From Bradyrhizobium sp. RD5-C2 (GTDB taxonomy: Bacteria; Pseudomonadota; Alphaproteobacteria; Rhizobiales; Xanthobacteraceae), in assembly GCF_019972155.1 (NCBI RefSeq), contig NZ_BOVL01000022.1, forward strand, positions 530-64,529: DNA of 64,000 bases. Direction: 5' to 3'. Positions 1 to 9,637 of this stretch are shown here, piece after piece (positions within the stretch are counted from its first letter, which is position 1; the number at the start of each line of letters is the position of its first letter). The position numbers and the translations under genes were made by a program. The notes below the pieces were generated by a model. The model saw only the letters and a list, made by a program, of their open reading frames with translations. It searched no databases and was not told the DNA's origin.

Positions 1-1
1 C

Positions 2-901
2 CCCAACGGCATCGCAAAAGCGCTCGGCGCGTCCGGCTCCTCGGCCCATGACATGGCTGACGACAATGCCGCGGCGCATGCATCGAGCGGCGAGCAGCTC
101 ACCTCGCTGCTGGTGTTCCGCGCCGGCTCCTCGCAGCCCAAGGCGGTGCCGCTCGGCCTCGTCACTCGGCTCGAGGAGATCGCAACCGACAAGATCGAGC
201 TCTCCAACGGCCGCTACATGGTGCAGTACCGCGAGCAGCTGATGCCGCTGGTGCAGATGATAGGCGTCGAGGTGCAGACCCAGGGCGCGCAGCCGATCCT
301 GGTGTTCGCCGACGACGGCCGCTCGATGGGGCTCGTGGTCGACGAGATCATCGACATCGTCGAGGAGCGGCTCAACATCGAGGTCGCGGGCAGCCAGGAC
401 GGCATTCTGGGTTCGGCCGTGATCAAGGGCCAGGCCACCGAGGTGATCGATGTCGGCCACTTCCTGCCGATGGCGTTTGCCGACTGGTTCTCGCGCAAGG
501 AGATGCGGCCGTCGGCCTCGGCGCAGTCGGTGCTGCTGGTCGACGATAGCGCGTTCTTCCGCAACATGCTGGCGCCGGTGCTCAAAGCCGCCGGCTACAA
601 GGTGCGGACCGCGCCGAATGCGCAGGAAGGGCTCGCCGCACTGCGCTCGGGACAGGCCTTCGACGTCGTGCTGACCGACATCGAGATGCCCGAGATGAAC
701 GGTTTTGAGTTCGCCGAGAACATCCGCAGCGACCACAACCTCGTCGGGCTGCCAATCATCGCGCTGTCGGCGATGGTGTCGCCGGCGGCGATCGAGCGCG
801 GCCGTCAGGCCGGCTTCCACGACTATGTCGCCAAGTTTGACCGTCCCGGGCTGATCGCGGCCCTGAAAGAGCAGACCGCCGAACTGCGCCGCGCCGCGTG
901 A
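2..901 (+). CDS. cheA: Chemotaxis histidine kinase CheA, hybrid type, C-terminal part
   Basis: The frame is open from base 2, so this is the 3' end of a gene that starts left of the window. The visible part has a CheW-like P5 domain (about residues 22-160) that docks onto CheW and chemoreceptors, then a receiver domain (about 178-299) with the acidic pair in VLLVDDSA, the phosphoacceptor Asp in VLTDIEMP and the conserved Lys in VAKFDR. The kinase domains are outside the window. A receiver fused to CheA makes it a hybrid kinase, which can act as an internal phosphate sink beside the free CheY. It is followed after 22 bases by cheW. Confidence 0.93.
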   Translation, partial: PNGIAKALGASGSSAHDMADDNAAAHASSGEQLTSLLVFRAGSSQPKAVPLGLVTRLEEIATDKIELSNGRYMVQYREQLMPLVQMIGVEVQTQGAQPILVFADDGRSMGLVVDEIIDIVEERLNIEVAGSQDGILGSAVIKGQATEVIDVGHFLPMAFADWFSRKEMRPSASAQSVLLVDDSAFFRNMLAPVLKAAGYKVRTAPNAQEGLAALRSGQAFDVVLTDIEMPEMNGFEFAENIRSDHNLVGLPIIALSAMVSPAAIERGRQAGFHDYVAKFDRPGLIAALKEQTAELRRAA

Positions 902-923
902 CCGGATGCAAGGAAACGAATTG

Positions 924-1397
924 ATGACCAGCAAGACCGAGACCAGTGAAGGCGCGATGGCCGAATACGTCACCGCGGTGATCGGCGGGCAGCTGTTCGG
1001 CCTGCCGATCTCGCGGGTGCAGGACGTGTTCATGCCGGAGCGGCTGACGCGGGTGCCGCTGGCCTCCAGCGAGATCGCCGGCGTGCTCAACCTGCGCGGC
1101 CGCATCGTCACCGTGGTCGACATGCGCGCCCGGCTCGGCCTGCCGAAGGCCGACGACGGCAAGCCGCCGATGGCGGTCGGCGTCGACCAGCGCGGCGAAT
1201 CCTATGGCCTCTTGATCGACCAGATCGGCGAGGTCTTGCGGCTGTCCGACGACAGCCGCCAGGACAACCCGGTCAACCTCGATCCCCGCATGGCCCGGCT
1301 CGCCGGCGGCGTTCACCGCCTCGACGGACAGCTCATGGTCGTCCTCGATGTCGATCGCGTGCTCGAACTGGTGCCGAAAACACTCGCTGCAGCGTAA
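924..1397 (+). CDS. cheW: Chemotaxis coupling protein CheW
   Basis: A 157-residue SH3-like CheW protein that bridges CheA and chemoreceptors in the signalling array. Hallmarks are GLPISRVQDVF near the N terminus and IAGVLNLRGRIVTVVDMRARLGL in the middle, split here only for naming; the second stretch is the family's central beta segment. An in-frame ATG lies 18 bases upstream at 906, but 924 is preferred because AGGAAAC (911-917) sits 6-7 bases before it. The gene lies between cheA and cheY in one operon. Confidence 0.92.
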   Translation: MTSKTETSEGAMAEYVTAVIGGQLFGLPISRVQDVFMPERLTRVPLASSEIAGVLNLRGRIVTVVDMRARLGLPKADDGKPPMAVGVDQRGESYGLLIDQIGEVLRLSDDSRQDNPVNLDPRMARLAGGVHRLDGQLMVVLDVDRVLELVPKTLAAA

Positions 1398-1440
1398 CGC
1401 TCCGCCGCGGAGACGGCGGACTCTACAAGGAGGCCAACAT

Positions 1441-1830
1441 ATGAAGACATGTCTTGTCGTCGACGATTCCGGTGTGGTGCGAAAAATCGCACGCCGCATT
1501 CTCGAAGGAATGGAATTCACCGTCATCGAAGCCGAGGACGGCGCGGTCGCGCTCGAAGCCTGCAAGCAGGCGCTGCCGGACGCGGTGCTGCTCGACTGGA
1601 ACATGCCGGTCATGGACGGCTTCGAATTCCTCGTGCAGCTCCGCCGCATGCCCGGCGGCGATGTGCCCAAGGTGGTGTTCTGCACCACCGAGAACGGCAT
1701 CGACCACATCTCGCGGGCGCTGCATGCCGGCGCCAACGAGTACATCATGAAGCCGTTCGACAAGGACATCGTGATCGCGAAATTCCAGGAAGTGGGTCTG
1801 CTGACGCTCGATGCGCCGGCCGAAGCCTAA
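1441..1830 (+). CDS. cheY: Chemotaxis response regulator CheY
   Basis: A single-domain receiver of 129 residues. The acidic pair is D8-D9, the phosphoacceptor D52 (in LLDWNMP), the switch Thr T82/T83 and the conserved Lys K104 (in IMKPFD). Phosphorylated by CheA, it would bind the flagellar motor switch. AAGGAGG at 1427-1433 is placed ideally for ATG 1441, which excludes the longer upstream frame. cheR begins 35 bases downstream, so the usual cheB position between cheY and cheR is empty. Confidence 0.93.
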   Translation: MKTCLVVDDSGVVRKIARRILEGMEFTVIEAEDGAVALEACKQALPDAVLLDWNMPVMDGFEFLVQLRRMPGGDVPKVVFCTTENGIDHISRALHAGANEYIMKPFDKDIVIAKFQEVGLLTLDAPAEA

Positions 1831-1865
1831 TACCCAGTTTCAACCTTTGTCTTTGCGAGGCTCCC

Positions 1866-2723
1866 GTGACGCCCCCCGACTACGAGTATCTGCGTAAGCT
1901 CCTGAAGGACCATTCCGGTCTCGATCTGTCTGCGGACAAGCAATATCTGATCGAGAGCCGCCTGCTGCCGCTGGCCCGCAAATGCGGTCTGTCCGGTATC
2001 CCCGACCTGATCGCCAAGATCAAGGCCGGCTCGTCCACGCACACCGTCCAGGTGGTCGAGGCGATGACCACCAACGAGACGTTCTTCTTCCGCGACAAGG
2101 TGCCGTTCGATCATTTTCGCGACACCATCATGCCCGAGGTCCTGAAGGTGCGTGCCGCGCGCCGCAGCGTCCGGATCTGGTGCGCCGCCGGCTCGACCGG
2201 CCAGGAGCCCTATTCGCTGGCGATGTGCCTCAAGGAGATGGGCGCGGCGCTTGCCGGATGGCGGGTCGAGATCACCGCGACCGACCTGTCGCAGGAGGTG
2301 CTGGAGAAGTCGAAAGCCGGCATCTACAGCCAGTTCGAGGTGCAGCGCGGGCTGCCGATCCAGATGCTGGTGAAGTATTTCAAGCAGTCGGGCGAACTCT
2401 GGCAGATCAATCCCGAGTTGCGCGCGATGGTGCAGCACCGTCAGCTCAATCTGCTGCACGATTTCTCCCAGCTCGGCACGTTCGATGTGATCTTCTGCCG
2501 CAACGTGCTGATCTATTTCGATCAGGACACCAAGATCAACATCTTCAACCGGCTTGCCCGGTTGATGGAGGCCGACGGTTTCCTGGTGCTCGGCGCCGCC
2601 GAAACCGTGGTCGGCCTGACCGACACGTTCAAGCCGATTCCCGAGCGGCGGGGCCTGTACCGGCCGAGCGGAGTGCGGCCGGCGCTTGCGATACCGCGGA
2701 CTGCCATGGCGGTCGGATATTGA
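1866..2723 (+). CDS. cheR: Chemotaxis protein methyltransferase CheR
   Basis: SAM-dependent glutamate methyltransferase of chemoreceptors, 285 residues, the usual length. An N-terminal helical domain (YEYLRKLLKDHSGLDLS) is followed by the Rossmann-type catalytic domain with the SAM-binding AAGSTGQEPYSLAM segment and the signature FCRNVLIYFD. The start is GTG 1866, with GCGAGG 5 bases upstream and alignment to the normal CheR N terminus. The end is 3 bases from the next gene, so the two are probably translated from one message. No cheB or cheD is adjacent. Confidence 0.92.
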   Translation: MTPPDYEYLRKLLKDHSGLDLSADKQYLIESRLLPLARKCGLSGIPDLIAKIKAGSSTHTVQVVEAMTTNETFFFRDKVPFDHFRDTIMPEVLKVRAARRSVRIWCAAGSTGQEPYSLAMCLKEMGAALAGWRVEITATDLSQEVLEKSKAGIYSQFEVQRGLPIQMLVKYFKQSGELWQINPELRAMVQHRQLNLLHDFSQLGTFDVIFCRNVLIYFDQDTKINIFNRLARLMEADGFLVLGAAETVVGLTDTFKPIPERRGLYRPSGVRPALAIPRTAMAVGY

Positions 2724-2726
2724 GCG

Positions 2727-3044
2727 ATGACGGAGGACGGCAAATCAATTGAGCGTGTCACGTTCAGCCGGGGCGTCGATGTCTGCATCATGGCCATCGA
2801 CGGCACCTGGCGGCGCGACTGCCAGCTCAATGCCATCTCCGACAATGGCGCGGCGCTGACCGTCGAGGGTTCCATTCAGGGGCTCAACCTGAAGGAGTTC
2901 TTCCTCCTGCTGTCGTCGACCGGGCTCGCCTATCGCCGCTGCGAACTGGTCCGCGTCAACGGCACCGAAATGGACATCAGCTTCCTCAAGGGCAAGCCGA
3001 GCAAGCGGCGGTCGGGCTCCGACGAAGAGCGGGCCAGAGCCTGA
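2727..3044 (+). CDS. PilZ-like small protein at the end of the che operon
   Basis: 105 residues with the overall pattern of a short PilZ domain: an Arg-containing N-terminal strand (ERVTFSR), a turn ISDNGAALTV where the family has D/N-x-S-x-x-G, and a second half ending FLKGKP. The first position of the c-di-GMP motif is Ala (AISDNG), and the basic motif is RVTFSR rather than strict RxxxR, so c-di-GMP binding is doubtful. Position directly behind cheR suggests a link to motility. Fold is inferred from pattern only. Confidence 0.7.
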   Translation: MTEDGKSIERVTFSRGVDVCIMAIDGTWRRDCQLNAISDNGAALTVEGSIQGLNLKEFFLLLSSTGLAYRRCELVRVNGTEMDISFLKGKPSKRRSGSDEERARA

Positions 3045-3066
3045 TATCAACAAGACCTGATATCAA
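3041..3066. repeat. Two direct copies of CTGATATCAA
   Basis: The 10-mer CTGATATCAA occurs at 3041-3050 and 3057-3066, a 16-base period, starting at the stop codon of the PilZ-like gene. Each contains the palindrome TGATATCA. Function unknown; it could be a simple duplication. Confidence 0.5.
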
Positions 3067-3218
3067 GTAGGTCTGACGTGGAGAAGGCCTGACCCGGCTG
3101 GGCGGGCAATGCCTGCCGCCAATCCGAACATGGAACGGATCGTCGCCTCGAGGGTTGGGCCGCCGTCGGCACAATCTGCATGATGGGCGCCGAACTTGGC
3201 GCTGGCCGGTCCGGCTGG

Positions 3219-3521
3219 TCAGTTCAGGAAACGCGCCGGTGCCTCTGGGTCGCGCAGCCGATCGAGCGCCATGCCGAGGCCGGTGTCGCAGGCCTTCAGG
3301 GCCGTGGAGGCCACCGCGTAGCGCGGGGTGACGTCGTCAAGCACGAAGACGTTGGCGTCCTGCTCGGCCAGAAATGCCTCGCGCGCAATCGCCGCCTCGA
3401 TCAGCCGCAGGCTCGCCTGGACATGGCCGATCAGCGCGACCAGGTCGGTCACGATCAGGCTGTAGGGATCGCTGCCCTCGTCCAGGCACACCGCAACGCC
3501 GTCCGCCGCTGCATTTTCCAT
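3219..3521 (-). CDS. Small protein of unknown function
   Basis: 100 residues, acidic, mostly helical by composition, no signal peptide or membrane segment, no family recognised. The start ATG at 3521 has GGAGAAA 5 bases upstream, which supports real translation. It is divergent from the FixJ-type regulator gene across a 148-base gap that holds a perfect inverted repeat, so the two may share regulation. The region between the che operon and this gene (3045-3218) shows nothing else. Confidence 0.65.
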   Translation of the reverse strand: MENAAADGVAVCLDEGSDPYSLIVTDLVALIGHVQASLRLIEAAIAREAFLAEQDANVFVLDDVTPRYAVASTALKACDTGLGMALDRLRDPEAPARFLN

Positions 3522-3584
3522 GCATGTTTCTCCACTGCCCCCACTTTTAGGGATCGCGGTGCTACTTGTGCGTTAAGCGGACGT

Positions 3585-3600
3585 CCCGTACAAATACGGG
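3585..3600. promoter_or_regulatory. Inverted repeat CCCGTA-CAAA-TACGGG, candidate operator
   Basis: A perfect 6-4-6 inverted repeat lies in the divergent gap between the small unknown gene (start 3521) and the response regulator (start about 3670). Spacing suits a dimeric LuxR/FixJ-type HTH, so autoregulation is possible. Inference from position and symmetry only. Confidence 0.4.
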
Positions 3601-3669
3601 TCCATTGATCGAGATGGTCGAGTTACGTCTTGTGCAGTCTTGGCAGCACGCTTCACCACTGATGGACGG

Positions 3670-4308
3670 ATGCATATGGTTGAGAATGGCGCTCCTCGCG
3701 GGGAAATCTTTGTAGTCGACGACGACCCCGCCGTTCGCGAGACGCTTTCCGTGGTCCTGTCGACCGCTGGCTACAAGGTGATCTGCTTTGCGGACGGCGC
3801 CGCGCTGCTCGCGGTGGCGCGCAGCCGGACGCCGGCCTGCATCCTGCTCGACGTGCACATTCCCGGAAAATCCGGCCTCGATATCCTGAAGGAGCTGCAC
3901 GGCGAGGATTATCCGGCACCGATTTTCATGATCTCCGGCCAAGGCGACATCACGATGGCGGTCAGCGCCATCAAGAACGGTGCGCTCGACTTCATCGAGA
4001 AGCCGTTCCGCGGCAACGAGATCGTCAGCCGCCTGAATGAGGCGATCGACGCCTACACCAGGCGCCAGGCCGAGACCTCGGCATCCCGCATCGCCGCGCT
4101 GCATTTTCCGGGGCGCGAGCCGCTCACTCGTCGCGAGCGCGAAGTGCTCGAGCAGTTCACCGCGGGCGCCTCCAACAAGGAGGCCGGGCGTCATCTCGGG
4201 ATCAGCCCGCGTACGATCGAGGATCACCGCGCCAACATCATGAAGAAGCTCGGCGCGCGCAATGCCGCCGACCTCGTCCGCATCGTGATGACGGCGCAGC
4301 AGAAGTAA
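3670..4308 (+). CDS. FixJ-family two-component response regulator
   Basis: About 212 residues: an N-terminal receiver with D17-D18, phosphoacceptor D61 (in CILLDVHIPG) and K111 (in FIEKPF), then a LuxR/FixJ-type HTH (about 145-205) with LTRREREVLEQF and TIEDHRANIMKKLGA. The GQGDITMAVSAIKNGALDF stretch is typical of the FixJ/NodW branch. In-frame starts exist at 3640 (TTG), 3670 and 3676; none has a strong SD, and 3670 is a compromise. No cognate histidine kinase is adjacent, so the stimulus is unknown. Confidence 0.85.
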   Translation: MHMVENGAPRGEIFVVDDDPAVRETLSVVLSTAGYKVICFADGAALLAVARSRTPACILLDVHIPGKSGLDILKELHGEDYPAPIFMISGQGDITMAVSAIKNGALDFIEKPFRGNEIVSRLNEAIDAYTRRQAETSASRIAALHFPGREPLTRREREVLEQFTAGASNKEAGRHLGISPRTIEDHRANIMKKLGARNAADLVRIVMTAQQK

Positions 4309-4517
4309 GCCAAGGTCGGCCAAGGCCGGTTGGCGCGCAGATTTCCACGTTGCGCCGTTTGTGCACCGCACGCTCAGCTTGTGGTGCGGGCCAGTACCGA
4401 TTTGCGAAACAGGTGCGGGCGGTGAACGGCACGTCTGCGCCGCGCGCGGGACGACACGTCCGGAAATCCTGTATATGCGTGGCGCTGGGCGTGCGCGCTG
4501 AGACAGCGCGCGTGCGA

Positions 4518-4543
4518 GCAATATCGAAACACGCAATATCGAA
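4518..4543. repeat. Direct repeat GCAATATCGAA x2 upstream of the dehydratase gene
   Basis: GCAATATCGAA is present at 4518-4528 and 4533-4543, a 15-base period, ending 18 bases before the start codon at 4562. This position covers the expected promoter/leader. It could be a regulator's tandem site or a small duplication. Confidence 0.4.
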
Positions 4544-4561
4544 GCATATGGCGCATCCAAG

Positions 4562-6301
<1,740 letters not shown>

Positions 6302-6305
6302 CCTC

Positions 6306-6410
6306 CGTCATTCCGGGGCGCGCGAAGCGCGAGCCCGGAATCCATTTCGCCTCGATCTATGCGGCCCGATGGATTCCGGGCCTGGCCCTGCGGGCCATCC
6401 CGGAATGACG
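6306..6410. repeat. Intergenic inverted repeat, family A copy 1
   Basis: Outer arms CGTCATTCCGGG and CCCGGAATGACG enclose inner arms CCCGGAATCCAT and ATGGATTCCGGG. Similar elements lie at 11370-11488 and 45498-45598. It separates the dehydratase from the RraA-family gene. Confidence 0.8.
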
Positions 6411-6433
6411 AAAGAACAGAGAGCAAGCAAGTC

Positions 6434-7153
6434 ATGTCCAAACTGAGCGACACCACCCGCAACAAGCTGAAATCCGTCTCCACCGCGACGGTTGCGACCG
6501 CGCTGTTCAAGCGCGGCTTGCGCATCCAGATGATCCAGGATGTTCACCCGTTAAGCCCGGATCAACCGACCATGGTCGGCGAGGCTTTCACGCTGCGTTA
6601 CATGCCGGCGCGCGAGGACCTCAACACGATCGAGGTGTTCCGCGATCGCGCGCATCCGCAGCGCAAGGCGATCGAGGATTGCCCTCCCGGCAGCGTGCTG
6701 GTCATGGACAGCCGCAAGGATGCGCGCGCGGCGTCGGCCGGCGCGATCCTGGTGACCCGGCTGATGAAGCGCGGCTGCGCCGGCGTCGTTACCGACGGCG
6801 GCTTCCGCGATTCCGCCGAGATCGCGCGGCTCGGCTTCCCGGCGTTTCATCATCGCCCGAGCGCGCCGACCAATCTGACGCTGCATCAGGCGATCGAGAT
6901 CAACGTTCCGATCGGTTGCGGCGACGCGCCGGTGTTTCCCGGCGACGTGATCCTCGGTGACAGCGATGGCGTCATCGTGATCCCGGCGCATCTCGCCGAC
7001 GAGATCGCGAACGAGACCTTCGAGATGACCGCGTTCGAGGATTTCGTAACCGAGCAGGTCCAGAACGGCCGCGGCATCTTCGGCCTCTATCCCGCGACCG
7101 ACGAGCAGACGCTGAAGGATTTTGCAGCGTGGCGGAAGGCGAAGGGGCGGTAG
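6434..7153 (+). CDS. RraA/HMG-aldolase family protein
   Basis: 239 residues of the RraA-like fold, with the GVVTDGGFRD motif (R125-D126) that in the HMG/CHA class II aldolases holds the metal and substrate, so enzymatic activity is plausible and RNase E regulation less so. Downstream of a sugar-acid dehydratase, it could cleave or otherwise process the 2-keto-3-deoxy acid. This role is inference from context. The start ATG 6434 is the first in-frame start after the intervening repeat and begins the usual family N terminus. Confidence 0.78.
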   Translation: MSKLSDTTRNKLKSVSTATVATALFKRGLRIQMIQDVHPLSPDQPTMVGEAFTLRYMPAREDLNTIEVFRDRAHPQRKAIEDCPPGSVLVMDSRKDARAASAGAILVTRLMKRGCAGVVTDGGFRDSAEIARLGFPAFHHRPSAPTNLTLHQAIEINVPIGCGDAPVFPGDVILGDSDGVIVIPAHLADEIANETFEMTAFEDFVTEQVQNGRGIFGLYPATDEQTLKDFAAWRKAKGR

Positions 7154-7196
7154 CTCCACCGCCGTCGTCTGGATGAGTGACCGCCACGCATTCAGC

Positions 7197-7327
7197 CGTC
7201 GTCCCGGCGAAGGCCGGGACCCATAACCACAGGGAGGGGTTTGGCGAAGATTAGCAGTGCCGTGGTACTGCGACTTCCTTGCTCGATAGATCACGCGGTA
7301 TGGGTCCCGGCCTTCGCCGGGACGACG
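7197..7327. repeat. Intergenic inverted repeat, family B copy 1
   Basis: Arms CGTCGTCCCGGCGAAGG and CCTTCGCCGGGACGACG, with inner GGGACCCATA and TATGGGTCCC. Related copies lie at 20250-20398 and 54424-54553. It lies between the convergent RraA-family gene and peptidase gene, and may end transcription from both sides. Confidence 0.8.
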
Positions 7328-7360
7328 ATGGGGAGCTGACCGCGGAAGCCAACCGGCACA

Positions 7361-9469
7361 TTACACTTCCGCCTTGTCCGCCATCCCCACCGCCCACAGC
7401 GCAAACGCGTAGACGATTGCGACCTCATCAAGCCGGTTGAAGCGGCCGGAGGCGCCGCCGTGGCCGGCGCCCATGTTGGTGCGCAGCAGCACCGGGCCGC
7501 CGCCGCGCATCGTGGCGCGCAACCGCGCGATCCATTTCGCCGGCTCCCAATAGGTGACGCGCGGATCGGTCAAGCCACCCATCGCGAGGATCGCCGGATA
7601 GTCCTTGGCCGCGACATTGTCGTAAGGCGAATAGGACAGGATAGTGCGGAAATCCTTTTCGCTCTCGATCGGGTTGCCCCATTCCGGCCATTCCGGCGGC
7701 GTCAGCGGCAGCGTGTCGTCGAGCATGGTGTTGAGCACGTCGACGAACGGCACTTCGGCAACGATGCCGGCGAACAGTTCGCCGGCGCGGTTGGCGACCG
7801 CGCCCATCAGCATGCCGCCGGCGGAGCCGCCATGGCCGACGATGCGTTTTGCACCCGTGTATTTCGCCTCGATCAAAGCGCTTCCGGCGGCGGCGAAATC
7901 GTCGAACGTGTTCGTCTTCTTCTCGCGCTTGCCGTCGAGATACCAGCCCCAGCCCTTGTCGGCGCCGCCGCGGATATGCGCGATCGCATAGACGAAGCCG
8001 CGGTCGACCAGCGACAGCCGGTTAGCGGCAAACGACGCCGGCATCGCCATGCCGTAGGAGCCGTAGCCATAGAGCAAGAGCGGCGCGTTGCCGTCACGGA
8101 CAAAGTCCTTGCGGTGCAGGATCGAGACCGGCACCTGCGCGCCGTCATGCGAGGTCGCCATGATGCGCGTGGTGACGTAGTCGGCGGGGTTATGGCCGGA
8201 CGGAATCTCCTGCCGCTTGCGCAATACCCGCGTCCGCGTCGCCATATCGTAGTCATAGACCTCCGACGGCGTCGTCATCGACGAATAGGCAAACCGTAAA
8301 TTGGTGGTGTCGAATTCGTAGCCGCCCATGGTGTCGAGCGAATAGGCCGCCTCGTCGAACGCGATCGCGTGCTCCTCGCCGCTCTTGAGGTCGCGGATGA
8401 TGATTGCCGGCAGCGCGTTGGCGCGCTCCAGCCGCACCATGTGGCCGGCATAGAGTTCGACGTCGAGCACATAGACGCCCTCGCGATACGGGATCAGGTC
8501 GCGCCAGTTGGCGCGCTCGGGCGCGGCGAGCGGCGCGGTGACGACCTTGAAGTCGATCGCGTCGTCGGCATTGGTCAGGATGAAGAGTTCGTCGCCGCGG
8601 TCGGCGATCGAATATTGCACGCCTTCCTCGCGCGCCGCGACCAGCCGCGGCGGCGCGTCGGGATTGGCAAGATCGATCAGCCGCTGCTCCGAGGTCTCGT
8701 GGTCGCCGCCGGCAATCACGCAGAAACGCCCGCTCGCACTCTCGTGCAGATGGGTGAACCAGCCGGAATCCTGCTCCTCATAGATCAGGGTGTCGTCGGC
8801 CTGCCTGGTGCCGAGCCTGTGTCGCCACACCTGCATCGGGCGGTGATTGTCGTCGAGCTTGACGTAGAAGAAACTCCTGGAATCCGCGGCCCAGACCACG
8901 CCGCCATCGGTTTCCTCGACGAGGTCGTCGAGATCGCCGCCGGTTGCCCAGTCGCGCACGCGAATCGAGAAATATTCAGAGCCCTTGGTGTCGGCGCTCC
9001 AGGCGTGCAGCCGGTGGTCGTTGGAATGCCGGCTGCCGCCGAACTTGAAATATTCGTGGTCGTTGGCCAGCGCGTCGCCATCGAGCAGGATGTGCGCATC
9101 GCCGCCGTCGCGCGGCATGCGGCAGTACAGCTCGTGCTGGCCGCCCTCGCGGAACTTGCGGAAATAGGCGAACGGGCCGTCCGGCGACGGCACGCTGGAA
9201 TCATCCTCCTTGATCCGCCCGCGCATCTCCTTGACCAGCCGCTTCTGCAAGCCGTCGGTGTGGCCGAGCAGGCTTTCGGTGTAGCCGTTCTCGGCTTCGA
9301 GATAGCTGCGGATGTCAGGATCGAGGATCGCAGGATCGCGCAGCACGTCCTGCCATTTCGGATCCTTGATCCAGGCATAGTCGTCCGTCACCGTGATGCC
9401 GTGGGTGGTGAAGGAATGCGGCCGGCGCGGCGCGACAGGGGGCGATGTTGTGGTGGCGGATTTGGTCAC
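7361..9469 (-). CDS. ptrB: Oligopeptidase B, prolyl oligopeptidase family (S9A)
   Basis: 702 residues: a beta-propeller domain (about 75-430) that gates access, then an alpha/beta-hydrolase domain. Catalytic Ser549 is in GHGGSAGG, Asp635 in GGLTDPRV and His670 in MGAGHGG. The family cuts short peptides after Arg or Lys in the cytoplasm; no signal peptide is seen. The start is GTG 9469 with GAGGAT just upstream; the nearby ATG at 9480 runs into a stop. It is monocistronic, flanked by repeats. Confidence 0.92.
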   Translation of the reverse strand: MTKSATTTSPPVAPRRPHSFTTHGITVTDDYAWIKDPKWQDVLRDPAILDPDIRSYLEAENGYTESLLGHTDGLQKRLVKEMRGRIKEDDSSVPSPDGPFAYFRKFREGGQHELYCRMPRDGGDAHILLDGDALANDHEYFKFGGSRHSNDHRLHAWSADTKGSEYFSIRVRDWATGGDLDDLVEETDGGVVWAADSRSFFYVKLDDNHRPMQVWRHRLGTRQADDTLIYEEQDSGWFTHLHESASGRFCVIAGGDHETSEQRLIDLANPDAPPRLVAAREEGVQYSIADRGDELFILTNADDAIDFKVVTAPLAAPERANWRDLIPYREGVYVLDVELYAGHMVRLERANALPAIIIRDLKSGEEHAIAFDEAAYSLDTMGGYEFDTTNLRFAYSSMTTPSEVYDYDMATRTRVLRKRQEIPSGHNPADYVTTRIMATSHDGAQVPVSILHRKDFVRDGNAPLLLYGYGSYGMAMPASFAANRLSLVDRGFVYAIAHIRGGADKGWGWYLDGKREKKTNTFDDFAAAGSALIEAKYTGAKRIVGHGGSAGGMLMGAVANRAGELFAGIVAEVPFVDVLNTMLDDTLPLTPPEWPEWGNPIESEKDFRTILSYSPYDNVAAKDYPAILAMGGLTDPRVTYWEPAKWIARLRATMRGGGPVLLRTNMGAGHGGASGRFNRLDEVAIVYAFALWAVGMADKAEV

Positions 9470-9537
9470 GCGATCCTCATGGTGCGGGGTTCCGCTTTAT
9501 ATCGGGATGAATGTGGCGATTGCCAGATGGGATGGGG

Positions 9538-9622
9538 CGTCATTGCGAGCGCAGCGAAGCAATCCATCTCTCGCCGACGGGATAGGATGGATTGCTTCGT
9601 CGCTTCGCTCCTCGCAATGACG
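9538..9622. repeat. Intergenic inverted repeat, family C copy 1
   Basis: Arms CGTCATTGCGAG and CTCGCAATGACG, inner AAGCAATCCATC and GATGGATTGCTT. Copies at 13820-13906 and 52174-52258. Lies just downstream of the ABC permease gene. Confidence 0.82.
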
Positions 9623-9637
9623 GGGAGAAAACAGCGC

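Noticed and set aside
3605..3621. TTGATCGAGATGGTCGA as a possible FixK/Fnr box
   Set aside because: Right half does not match ATCAA at the required position; below what would be convincing.
6306..6410. Repeat elements as terminators only
   Set aside because: They have nested arms and recur as families, several inside operons, and lack T runs, so a simple terminator reading does not explain them.
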